In this document: one piece after another, positions 7,380-12,755 of the stretch | How positions within the stretch are numbered: the stretch's first letter is position 1 | Layout: each line of letters starts with the position of its first letter | Assembly: GCA_002404095.1 (NCBI GenBank) | Contig: DHJA01000294.1 | Coordinates: 1 to 12,755, forward strand | Direction: 5' to 3' | From: Planctomycetaceae bacterium UBA4732 | GTDB lineage: Bacteria; Planctomycetota; Planctomycetia; Gemmatales; Gemmataceae | DNA: 12,755 nt | Program-made: the position numbers and the translations under genes | The notes under the pieces: model-generated | Seen by the model: only the letters and a program-made list of their open reading frames with translations | Database searches by the model: none | What the model was told of the DNA's origin: nothing

Positions 7380-8144
7380 TCACCCCCCGGCGTCCCGGCG
7401 CGGTCGGAACACGCCTCGCGGCAAGAGCATCCCGACCCGCCGCTGATACTCCCGGTACGGCTCCCCGTAGAGCGCCGCCAGGTCGCGCTCCTCCAAGAAG
7501 ACGCCAATGAGGATGTAGGAGGTCGTCATCACAGAGAACAGCAAGTGGCCCCATGTCATCACCGGCGTTGCCCAAAAAGCGATGAGGAAGCCCAGCATGA
7601 TCGGGTGTCGGACGACCCGGTAGAGGACCGGGGTGCGGAACGGCGGCGGGATGTACGGTTGGCCTTTGGCGTAGAGGTAAACCTGCCGCACCCCGAACAA
7701 GTCGAAGTGGTCGATCAGGAAGGTGGAGATCAGCACCACCACCCACCCGACGCCGGAAAGCCCCCACAGGGCGGCGACGGCGGCGGGGTACTGAACGTCC
7801 CACACGACCCCCGGCATGGGTCGCCACTGCCAGAACAGCAGGATCAGTGCTACGCTGCTGGCCAAAACATAGGTGCTGCGTTCGACGTGCGGCGGCACTG
7901 TCCTGGTCCACCACCGCTTGAAGGCGGGCCGGGCCATGACACTATGCTGGACGGCGAACAGGCCGAGCAGCAGCAGGTTCACGGCCACGGCCTCGGCCAG
8001 CGACGCCGCCGGCCCGGAATCGATGCCCTTCGGGACGATGAGGTTGCCGACGAACCCGATGGCGTACAGGAAGGCGCCGAGGAAGATCAGGTAGCTGCCC
8101 ACCCCGTAGGACAACAACAGAGCCTTAGTCGTCGTGCAGGCCAT
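7380..8144 (-). CDS. mddA: MddA-type methanethiol S-methyltransferase module (NnrU/ICMT-like membrane methyltransferase)
   Basis: If translated on its own from ATG 8144, the product is 254 residues. It begins [20 protein letters not shown] and continues [41 protein letters not shown] and [13 protein letters not shown], and ends with [16 protein letters not shown]. The RHP...GEPYREY pattern is the SAM-binding C-terminal half of isoprenylcysteine methyltransferase-like membrane enzymes. The N-terminal [10 protein letters not shown] and the overall layout match MddA, which methylates methanethiol to dimethyl sulfide. Five or six membrane helices are visible. There is no stop codon between this module and the upstream methyltransferase after its UGA, so it may normally be made as the C-terminal half of a fusion (see 7380-8930). 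The ribosome binding site at 8144 is poor. Confidence 0.78.
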   Translation of the reverse strand: MACTTTKALLLSYGVGSYLIFLGAFLYAIGFVGNLIVPKGIDSGPAASLAEAVAVNLLLLGLFAVQHSVMARPAFKRWWTRTVPPHVERSTYVLASSVALILLFWQWRPMPGVVWDVQYPAAVAALWGLSGVGWVVVLISTFLIDHFDLFGVRQVYLYAKGQPYIPPPFRTPVLYRVVRHPIMLGFLIAFWATPVMTWGHLLFSVMTTSYILIGVFLEERDLAALYGEPYREYQRRVGMLLPRGVFRPRRDAGG

Positions 8145-8930
8145 GTGACCACCGATCCGGCACGCCAGCCCCTCACTACTGGGAGCCGGTTCCCCAGTCG
8201 GCTTGCGGGCCGTAATCAACCCGCCCTGCGTATAGGACGATGTGACGTAGCCCGTCCAGCCGTGGAACGTGGCGTCCGTGAACCCAGCGTCGGTGAGCAT
8301 CTGGAGGAGCGACCGCCCCTTGATCGCACCGGCAATTCAGTCGGACCATGCCCCCTTGCGGTCCACTTGCTGCGTCGTCATCCTCTCGTCCAGCATGACG
8401 TCGGCCATCTGAATACGGCCACCGGGTCGAAGAACCCGGAAGACTTCGGCCAGCACCTTCGGCTTGTCGAGGCACAGGTTGAACACCCCGTTCGAGATCG
8501 CCACGTCCACCGTCCCATTCTCCACCGGCAGGCGGTCGGCCTCGCCGGTGTGGAACTCGGTGTTCGTCACCCCTGCGGCCACGGCGTTGTCTTTGGCCTT
8601 CTTCACCATCTCCTCGGTCATGTCCACGCCGACGACTCGACCGGGCGGCCCGACCCTCCGGGCGGCGAGAATGCTGTCCACCCCTGCTCCGCACCCGATG
8701 TCCAGCACGGTGTCACCGGCCCGGAGTTCACCGAGGGCAAGCGGGTTGCCGACCCCGGCGAACGACTCCGTGACTTGGGCAGGTAGGGCGTCGATCTCCG
8801 CGGCGTCGTATCCGAGCCGCTTGGCACTGGCTGGGCCGATTGGGTGGCGTTGCTTCGCCTGCGGTTCCAGAGCCACCTTGACGAACCTCTGTTTGATGTC
8901 GGTCTTGTTCTGGTCCAGCGACTCACTCAT
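8145..8930 (-). CDS. SAM-dependent methyltransferase, ArsM-like, candidate selenoprotein (Sec at residue 198)
   Basis: Starts at ATG 8930, with AAGGAAAGGCAAGG about 5-18 nt upstream. Motif I is [12 protein letters not shown] (residues 75-86), the acidic residue after strand 2 is in GVDMTEEM (101-108), and the later strands are DVAISNGVF and RVLRPGGRI. By the standard code the frame stops at UGA 8337-8339 after 197 residues (…RKGAWSD). It continues in the same frame with [19 protein letters not shown] and reaches [15 protein letters not shown], a normal C-terminus for this class. The UGA therefore sits in WSD-U-IAGA, where ArsM-like enzymes carry a conserved Cys. Other ArsM substrate cysteines are absent: SNGVFNL replaces SNCVINL and AGVGNP replaces GCGNP. 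Arsenite is thus not the obvious substrate. Without Sec the product lacks its last third. Confidence 0.8.
8305..8339 (-). promoter_or_regulatory. UGA (Sec) codon with bacterial SECIS-like hairpin in the methyltransferase gene
   Basis: UGA occupies 8339-8337. Nucleotides +17 to +32 after it fold into a 6-bp stem (AGGGGC with GCUCCU, one G-U) closed by the apical loop GGUC, at 8320-8305. The GU is at +24/+25. The loop closely resembles the GGUCU loop of the E. coli fdhF SECIS, and the distance is in the range used by bacterial SelB. An alternative longer stem (8330-8322 with 8314-8306, one mismatch) is also possible and would hide the GU, so the fold needs testing. Confidence 0.68.
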
Positions 8931-8991
8931 CGGCCTTGCCTTTCCTTGCTGTAACGCATGGACGGTTCGGGATCAACACCCACGCAGCCCG

Positions 8992-10068
8992 CTACTTCGC
9001 TTTCAGCAGATCCTGGACGGCCTGCTCGTACTTCTTCTCGTCGCCCTCTTCAAAGCCGACCTGCGTGTAACGAATGACGCCCACGGCGTCGATGATGTAG
9101 GCCGGTCAGCCGAAGGCCAAGCGCTTGGCCAGGTCCGAGTCGTAGCCGTTGAAGACGGGGTAGGTGATCCCCATGTCCTTGGTGAGTTTCCGGGCCTTGT
9201 CGCGGTTCGGGAACACCGCAATGGCCAACACTTGCAGCCCGTCCTTGGCGTACTTGTCCTGCAACTTTTGGAGATGAACCATCTCCTCGCGGGTGAACGT
9301 TCAGTAGCGGCTGAAAAACACGATGGCCGCCTTGGGGTGGCTGACCGTCCCGTCCTCGTCGCGGAAGGTGAGTTTCCCATCCTCGCCGTTCAGGACGAGC
9401 GGCTTGCCGGTCAGTAGGGAGTCGAGTTCGAGGGAGGGCAGGCGGTCGCCGACCTTCAGCCGCTTGCGGTCCACGGTCTCCTTGGCGACCGGCTTGCCCG
9501 CCAGCAGCAGCCCGAGATCCTCGCGCCACAGTTTCTCGTCTCCCTGGCCGTACCCCGCCTGCGCGAAGCGCACGACGCCGGCCTGGTCGGCGATTGCGAA
9601 GGCGTCGCCGGCGCCGAACTTCTTGGCGAGGGCCGAGTCCGTGCCGACGAGCAGCGGGAACGTGACCTTGAGCTGGTCGGCCGCCGCCTGCACGGCCTTG
9701 GCGTCGCCCCGGTGGGAGACGCCGACGACGAGGACGCCCTTCTTGCCGAACTCTTGATGCACCTTTTCGAGTTCCTTCAACTGGGCCTGGCACTGCAAGC
9801 AGTCGGGCTGGAACAGGTGGAGGACGAGCGCCTTCGGCTCCGTCCGCTTGTCGCCGTTGACGACGCCCATCTGGTTCTGCTTGCGCTGGAGGGAGAACGG
9901 CGTCCCGTCCGCCGCCTTAAGGGAAAACTCCGGCAGTTCGGCGCCGACCTTGAACTCGGCGCGGGCCGGCGTCCCGCCCGCCGCCAGGGCCGCCGCCGCG
10001 ACCAGCACGGCGGCCGCCGACCGCGCGGCGAGGGCCGCACCGGGCGGCTTGAAAAAGAACGCGCACAT
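8992..10068 (-). CDS. Secreted tandem thioredoxin-fold (TlpA/peroxiredoxin-like) protein, candidate selenoprotein with two Sec
   Basis: The product is 358 residues if both UGAs are read. ATG 10068 has AAAGGAGC 6 nt upstream; an in-frame ATG at 10113 lacks one. Residues 1-37 form a signal peptide (…AAAVLVAAAALAAGGTPARA). Domain 1 (about 38-195) is a redoxin fold with C90-LQ-C93 in LFQPDCLQCQ. Domain 2 (about 205-358) starts KVGDRLPSLELDSLLTGKP, reaches AAIVFFSRY, then UGA (residue 256), then TFTREEMVHLQKLQDKYAK. A second UGA (residue 321) lies in RLAFG-U-PAYIIDAVGVIRY. The true stop is UAG 8992-8994. U256 is at the position of the first catalytic Cys (UxxT); U321 directly precedes the cis-Pro-like position. 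Standard calling ends the gene at 9301, cutting domain 2 in its active site. The methyltransferase gene follows after 61 bp, probably in one operon. Confidence 0.85.
9076..9108 (-). promoter_or_regulatory. Second UGA (Sec321) with SECIS-like hairpin
   Basis: UGA occupies 9108-9106. A perfect 6-bp hairpin, GACGCC-GUG-GGCGUC, covers 9090-9076. Its apical loop begins with GU at +22/+23 after the UGA, exactly the same spacing as at the first UGA of this gene. The stems differ in sequence, so this is not simply a duplicated segment. Confidence 0.75.
9270..9303 (-). promoter_or_regulatory. First UGA (Sec256) with SECIS-like hairpin
   Basis: UGA occupies 9303-9301. A perfect 7-bp hairpin, GGAGAUG-GUU-CAUCUCC, covers 9286-9270. 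Its apical loop starts with GU at +22/+23 after the UGA, very close to the GU position in the E. coli fdhF SECIS. The hairpin lies within coding sequence that still encodes a sensible thioredoxin-fold helix (REEMVHLQ). Confidence 0.78.
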
Positions 10069-10154
10069 GGAAAAGCTCCTTTCGTCCTTGGGTGATTCCT
10101 TGCCCCGGAACACGTCGGTAGCTGGCGCCAGGCCGCGGGGGGCGGGCGACCTCT

Positions 10155-10326
10155 CTCAGAGGCTCTCCGGAAAGCAAAGAAGTAGCCACAGATGAACACA
10201 GATGAACACAGATGACAAGGAAAGAGGGGCCAGGATCGCCGGATAACATCGCGTTTTTCCTCTCTTGCTCTTCATCTGTGTTCATCTGTGTTCATCTGTG
10301 GCCATTCTTTCCGGAGATCCTCTCAG
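10155..10326. repeat. Long inverted repeat built from GATGAACACA decamers
   Basis: Left arm 10185-10215 and right arm 10272-10302 are perfect 31-nt reverse complements, each made of tandem GATGAACACA units. Outside them, 10155-10174 and 10307-10326 match as reverse complements at 18 of 20 positions (core TCTCCGGAAAG). The whole 172-bp element fills most of the 254-bp gap between the regulator and the thioredoxin-fold gene. Its right end overlaps the regulator's stop codon (10323-10325). No transposase is present. Repeats of this CACAGATGAACACAGATG style are, from general knowledge, dispersed in many environmental bacterial genomes and often give spurious ORFs. A transcript would form a long hairpin that could attenuate or stabilise the message. 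Confidence 0.8.
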
Positions 10327-11024
10327 TCCGCCTTGGACCTCCGTCGGCCGGCTGGGCCGGCCTCCACCGGAAACCCGAGTGCATTCCAATCGGGGAACCC
10401 TTCGGCGAGCCGCAACGCCCGGCGCCCGCGTTCCCGCAAGAGCGCGACCGCCTCGTCGGCGAAGACGCAGTACGGCCCCCGGCAATAAGCCACAACGTCC
10501 CGGCCGGCGGGTATCTCACGCAGCCGCTTGTCCAGTTCGTTGATCGGGACGGAGAGGGCGCCGACGATGTGGCCGGCGGCGTACTCCGACTGTGGGCGAA
10601 CGTCGAGGACCACCACGTCGCCATCCTGGAGCCGCCGGCGCAGCTCCTCCGCGCCGATGGCTTCCATCCCCTCCCTGTGCTTCAGGAACTGGGCCACGAC
10701 ACGATCCACCTCGGCCAGGCGTTGCCGCCCCAGGTCGCGGATCACCTGCCACAGCCGAAACACTTGCGGGGCGGCCAAGCTGTAGCGGGCGTACAAGCCG
10801 TCACGCCGCACGGACACGAGCTGGGCCGACCGCAAGACCTGCAAGTGCTGAGAGGCGTTCGCCACGGGAATCCCCAGTTCCCCCGCCAATTCCTCGACGC
10901 TCCGCTCGCCTTGCGCCAGCACGTCCAGGAGTTGGAGACGGTACGGGCTGCTGAGCGCCTTCCCGATTCGGGAGAACTCGGCGAACAGTCGCGCCTTGAA
11001 TTCAATCTTGTCGTTGGGGTTCAT
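10323..11024 (-). CDS. ArsR-family winged-helix regulator fused to a rhodanese domain
   Basis: The product is 233 residues. The winged helix is at about 17-95 (SSPYRLQLLDVLAQGERSVE, then LGIPVANASQHLQVLRSAQL). It is followed by a rhodanese domain at about 118-225 (VVVLDVRPQSEYAAGHIVGA, then VAYCRGPYC with C181 as the expected persulfide-carrying residue and C186). The ArsR metal-binding CVC motif is absent, so sensing may pass through the rhodanese Cys: persulfide, thiosulfate, or by inference selenium or arsenic species. I chose ATG 11024 because a good promoter lies just upstream; the frame open to 11132 would run across both promoters. By position it probably regulates itself and the redox/methylation genes downstream. 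Confidence 0.87.
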   Translation of the reverse strand: MNPNDKIEFKARLFAEFSRIGKALSSPYRLQLLDVLAQGERSVEELAGELGIPVANASQHLQVLRSAQLVSVRRDGLYARYSLAAPQVFRLWQVIRDLGRQRLAEVDRVVAQFLKHREGMEAIGAEELRRRLQDGDVVVLDVRPQSEYAAGHIVGALSVPINELDKRLREIPAGRDVVAYCRGPYCVFADEAVALLRERGRRALRLAEGFPDWNALGFPVEAGPAGRRRSKAD

Positions 11025-11026
11025 GC

Positions 11027-11038
11027 ATTCGATAGAAT
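11027..11038. promoter_or_regulatory. Possible ArsR-type operator (ATTC-GATA-GAAT)
   Basis: A short palindrome with ATTC/GAAT arms overlaps the -10 element of the ArsR-rhodanese promoter. ATTC...GAAT half-sites are frequent in operators of ArsR-family repressors, so autoregulation by promoter occlusion is plausible. The palindrome is short and could be chance. Confidence 0.3.
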
Positions 11039-11062
11039 AGTTGAACAGGCTCTCCCCGTCAA
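11034..11062 (-). promoter_or_regulatory. Sigma-70-type promoter of the ArsR-rhodanese gene, likely leaderless
   Basis: On the - strand TTGACG (11062-11057) is followed after 17 bp by TATTCT (11039-11034). The ATG at 11024 is only 9 bp beyond the -10 element, so the transcript would start within about 3 nt of the start codon. That fits the absence of a ribosome binding site there. Confidence 0.55.
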
Positions 11063-11125
11063 TCCCGCGCCAAAAAAGGTGATCCAACTGCGGAGCGGTT
11101 GGGCCACTCTGCATCGCCCTTGCAA

Positions 11126-11153
11126 TTGACACGCCGAACCCGCCTACTACAAT
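11126..11153 (+). promoter_or_regulatory. Sigma-70-type promoter of lysS
   Basis: TTGACA (11126-11131) and TACAAT (11148-11153) are separated by 16 bp. The -35 is a perfect consensus and the -10 matches at 5 of 6 positions. Transcription would start near 11160, giving a leader of about 50 nt before the GTG start of lysS. It lies 64 bp from the divergent promoter of the regulator. Confidence 0.65.
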
Positions 11154-11210
11154 TCATGTCTCATCCTTGATTCACCTTACCGCGTCTCCTAGCACGAAAG
11201 CCGAACCGCC

Positions 11211-12737
11211 GTGTCCGAAACGCAAGATACGTTCGAGGCCATCCGTACCGACAAGCTGCGCGCCATCAAGGCGCTCGGCCTCGATCCGTGGGGCGGCCGT
11301 TTCGACGGGCATCAACCGATTCAGGATGTCCTGGCCCTGCCAACCGACGCAGCGGACGACCAGCGGCCGCGCGTGCGCATCGCCGGCCGCATCGTCAGCC
11401 GGCGCGAGGGCGGCAAGGTCCATTTTCTCGACGTGAAAGATTGGTCCGGCCGGCCCACGTCGCGCGAGATCAAGGGCGAACGCGAGGGAGAGGTCGAAAA
11501 AGTCCCCGACCTTTCCAGCCGCATCCAGGTGATGCTCGGACAGAAGCAAGTCGGCGAAATCGGCTGGCAACTGACGCAGCTCCTTGACCTCGGCGACTTG
11601 ATCGGCGTGGAAGGAACCTACGGCAAGACGCGGCGCGGCGAGCCGACGGTGTTCGCCGACGGCCTGACAATCCTGTCGAAGTCGCTGGCGCCGCACCCCG
11701 ACAAATGGGGCGGAATGCAGGATATGGAGTTCCGCCTGCGCCATCGCTACCTCGACCTGATCTATAATCCCGACACGCTCGACCGCGCCCGCAAGCGCGT
11801 ACTGATCGTCCGCACCATGCGCCGTTTTCTCGACGATAAGGGATTCTTCGAGGTTGAAACGCCGACGCTGCACGCCATCGCCGGCGGCGCCGCGGCCCGG
11901 CCGTTTGTCACGCATCACAACGCGCTCGACATTGAGTTGTACCTGCGCATCGCCCTGGAATTGCACCTAAAGCGATTGCTAGTGGGCGGAATTGAAAAGG
12001 TGTATGAGATCGGCCGGGTGTTCCGCAATGAGGGCGTCAGCCCCCGACACAACCCGGAATTCACCATGATGGAGTTGTATCAAGCATACGGCGACTACCA
12101 CTCCATGATGGATCTGACGCAGGAAATGATTACCGCTTGCGTCGAGGCGCTCGGCGGCGGTCTGCAATTGCCCTACGGTGAACACACCATCGACTTCGGC
12201 CGTTGGGAGCGCAAGACCTATTCAGAATTGTTTGCGGAGCACGTCGGCGTACCGATGGAAGACACGGACGCGGTGCGCCAGAAGTCGGAGGCGGGAGGCT
12301 TCCCCACGGCCGGCAAGCATCCCGATGTGGTCGTGAATCACTTATTCGAGAAGCACGTCGAAGATAAGCTGATCGGCCCGGTGTTTGTCTACGACTATCC
12401 CGCTTCGCTTTGTCCGTTGACCAAGCGTAAGCGCTCGGACCCGAACATCGCGGAGCGCTTCGAGTTGTTCGTGCGCGGCATGGAACTGGCCAACGCCTAC
12501 ACCGAATTAAACGATCCGATAACGCAGGAAGCGACGTTTCGGACGCAGTTGGCCGGCCTGCCCGCGGATGATTCGATGGCCAAGGTGGACGACGACTTCG
12601 TGCGCGCGTTGCGGCACGGGATGCCGCCGGCCGGCGGTCTCGGCGTCGGCATCGACCGCTTGACCATGCTGCTGACCAACACCCAGACGATCCGCGATGT
12701 GATTCTGTTCCCGCTATTGCGGCCGGAGAAGAAGTAA
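11211..12737 (+). CDS. lysS: Lysyl-tRNA synthetase, class II
   Basis: The product is 508 residues, full length for a bacterial class II LysRS, with a GTG start. An N-terminal OB-fold anticodon-binding domain (RVRIAGRIVSRREGGKVHFL near residues 55-75) precedes the class II catalytic core. Motif 2 is FRNEGVSPRHNPEFTMMELY from residue 271, the AGGAAARPF segment is near 224, and motif 3 is GLGVGIDRLTMLLT from residue 476, close to the C-terminus. It charges tRNA-Lys with lysine using ATP in the cytoplasm. The start is supported by a near-consensus promoter about 60 bp upstream, while the ribosome binding site is weak (GAAAG). It is a housekeeping gene and marks the edge of the redox cluster. Confidence 0.95.
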   Translation: MSETQDTFEAIRTDKLRAIKALGLDPWGGRFDGHQPIQDVLALPTDAADDQRPRVRIAGRIVSRREGGKVHFLDVKDWSGRPTSREIKGEREGEVEKVPDLSSRIQVMLGQKQVGEIGWQLTQLLDLGDLIGVEGTYGKTRRGEPTVFADGLTILSKSLAPHPDKWGGMQDMEFRLRHRYLDLIYNPDTLDRARKRVLIVRTMRRFLDDKGFFEVETPTLHAIAGGAAARPFVTHHNALDIELYLRIALELHLKRLLVGGIEKVYEIGRVFRNEGVSPRHNPEFTMMELYQAYGDYHSMMDLTQEMITACVEALGGGLQLPYGEHTIDFGRWERKTYSELFAEHVGVPMEDTDAVRQKSEAGGFPTAGKHPDVVVNHLFEKHVEDKLIGPVFVYDYPASLCPLTKRKRSDPNIAERFELFVRGMELANAYTELNDPITQEATFRTQLAGLPADDSMAKVDDDFVRALRHGMPPAGGLGVGIDRLTMLLTNTQTIRDVILFPLLRPEKK

Positions 12738-12755
12738 CCCGTTTAGCCGCGACCC

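Larger units (their letters stand above)
7380..8930 (-). other. Single continuous frame: Sec methyltransferase fused to MddA-like methyltransferase (516 residues)
   Basis: Apart from the UGA at residue 198 there is no stop from ATG 8930 to the TGA at 7380-7382. If the UGA is decoded as selenocysteine the product must run from the soluble methyltransferase (about 1-245) through a short linker ([19 protein letters not shown]) into the membrane methyltransferase, which begins near residue 263. Internal initiation at 8144 could supply extra free MddA. The two halves stay in the same frame and the linker carries no stop. This supports a real fusion over chance, but conservation would have to be shown. 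Confidence 0.6.

Noticed and set aside
8145..8300. Starting the MddA gene at ATG 8300
   Set aside because: The first 33 or so residues are the C-terminus of the upstream methyltransferase, not an N-terminus of MddA.
8337..8339. UGA as a nonsense mutation making the methyltransferase a pseudogene
   Set aside because: Frame and family-like sequence continue past it, it falls at a conserved Cys position, and a SECIS-like hairpin follows. The same pattern appears twice more in the adjacent gene. Decay remains formally possible.
7545..8786. 413-residue + strand ORF opposite the methyltransferase fusion
   Set aside because: His/Arg/Gly-rich antisense shadow; the - strand frames carry recognisable family motifs.
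9003..9380. 125-residue ORF on the - strand covering the end of the thioredoxin-fold gene
   Set aside because: It is in a different frame, rich in R, S, T and P with no domain-like sequence. The thioredoxin frame with two UGAs explains the region much better.
9050..9793. 247-residue ORF on the - strand
   Set aside because: Arg/Gly-rich out-of-frame shadow of the thioredoxin-fold gene.
10185..10302. CRISPR-like array
   Set aside because: Units are adjacent decamers without spacers and the two blocks are inverted, so this is a tandem/inverted repeat, not a CRISPR.

Overview
The window looks like chromosomal DNA of a GC-rich bacterium, most likely a planctomycete. This taxonomic call is inference. 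It rests on GC content, a secreted protein of a type common in planctomycetes, and two dispersed short repeats of styles I associate with environmental phyla including Planctomycetes. No rRNA, tRNA, transposase or CRISPR array is visible.

Layout. Positions 33-1484 (-) encode a secreted protein of unknown function. It is divergent from an orphan PxpB/KipI-type protein (1593-2255, +), and a 9-bp tandem repeat lies between them. A small unknown protein (2447-2692, +) faces an enolase-superfamily enzyme (2761-4113, -). Next on the + strand come a DUF2892 membrane protein (4361-4825), a 30-residue membrane peptide (4866-4958) and a DUF202 membrane protein (5239-5637). From 11024 down to 5761 all genes lie on the - strand. 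In transcription order they are an ArsR-rhodanese regulator, a tandem thioredoxin-fold protein, a SAM methyltransferase joined in frame to a MddA-type membrane methyltransferase, a DsbB-like protein and a fatty acid hydroxylase/sterol desaturase. lysS (11211-12737, +) closes the window, divergent from the regulator.

The main discovery is that the - strand cluster appears to encode two selenoproteins that standard gene calling would truncate. The thioredoxin-fold gene has two in-frame UGA codons (9301-9303 and 9106-9108) and a true stop, UAG, at 8992-8994. Each UGA is followed by a perfect hairpin whose apical loop begins with GU at nucleotides +22/+23. The methyltransferase has one in-frame UGA (8337-8339) where ArsM-like relatives carry a conserved Cys, followed by a hairpin with a GGUC apical loop. 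In all three cases the protein resumes family-like sequence in the same frame after the UGA. Read as selenocysteine, the methyltransferase UGA also joins that gene to the MddA-like gene as one 516-residue product, because no other stop separates them.

Taken together, the cluster suggests a thiol/selenol redox and methylation function. A rhodanese-linked repressor may sense reactive sulfur or selenium. The Sec thioredoxin-like protein and the DsbB-like protein would handle redox chemistry outside the cytoplasm, and two methyltransferases would cap or detoxify small thiols, selenols or metalloids. The functional link is inference. The UGA/hairpin arrangement is directly visible.
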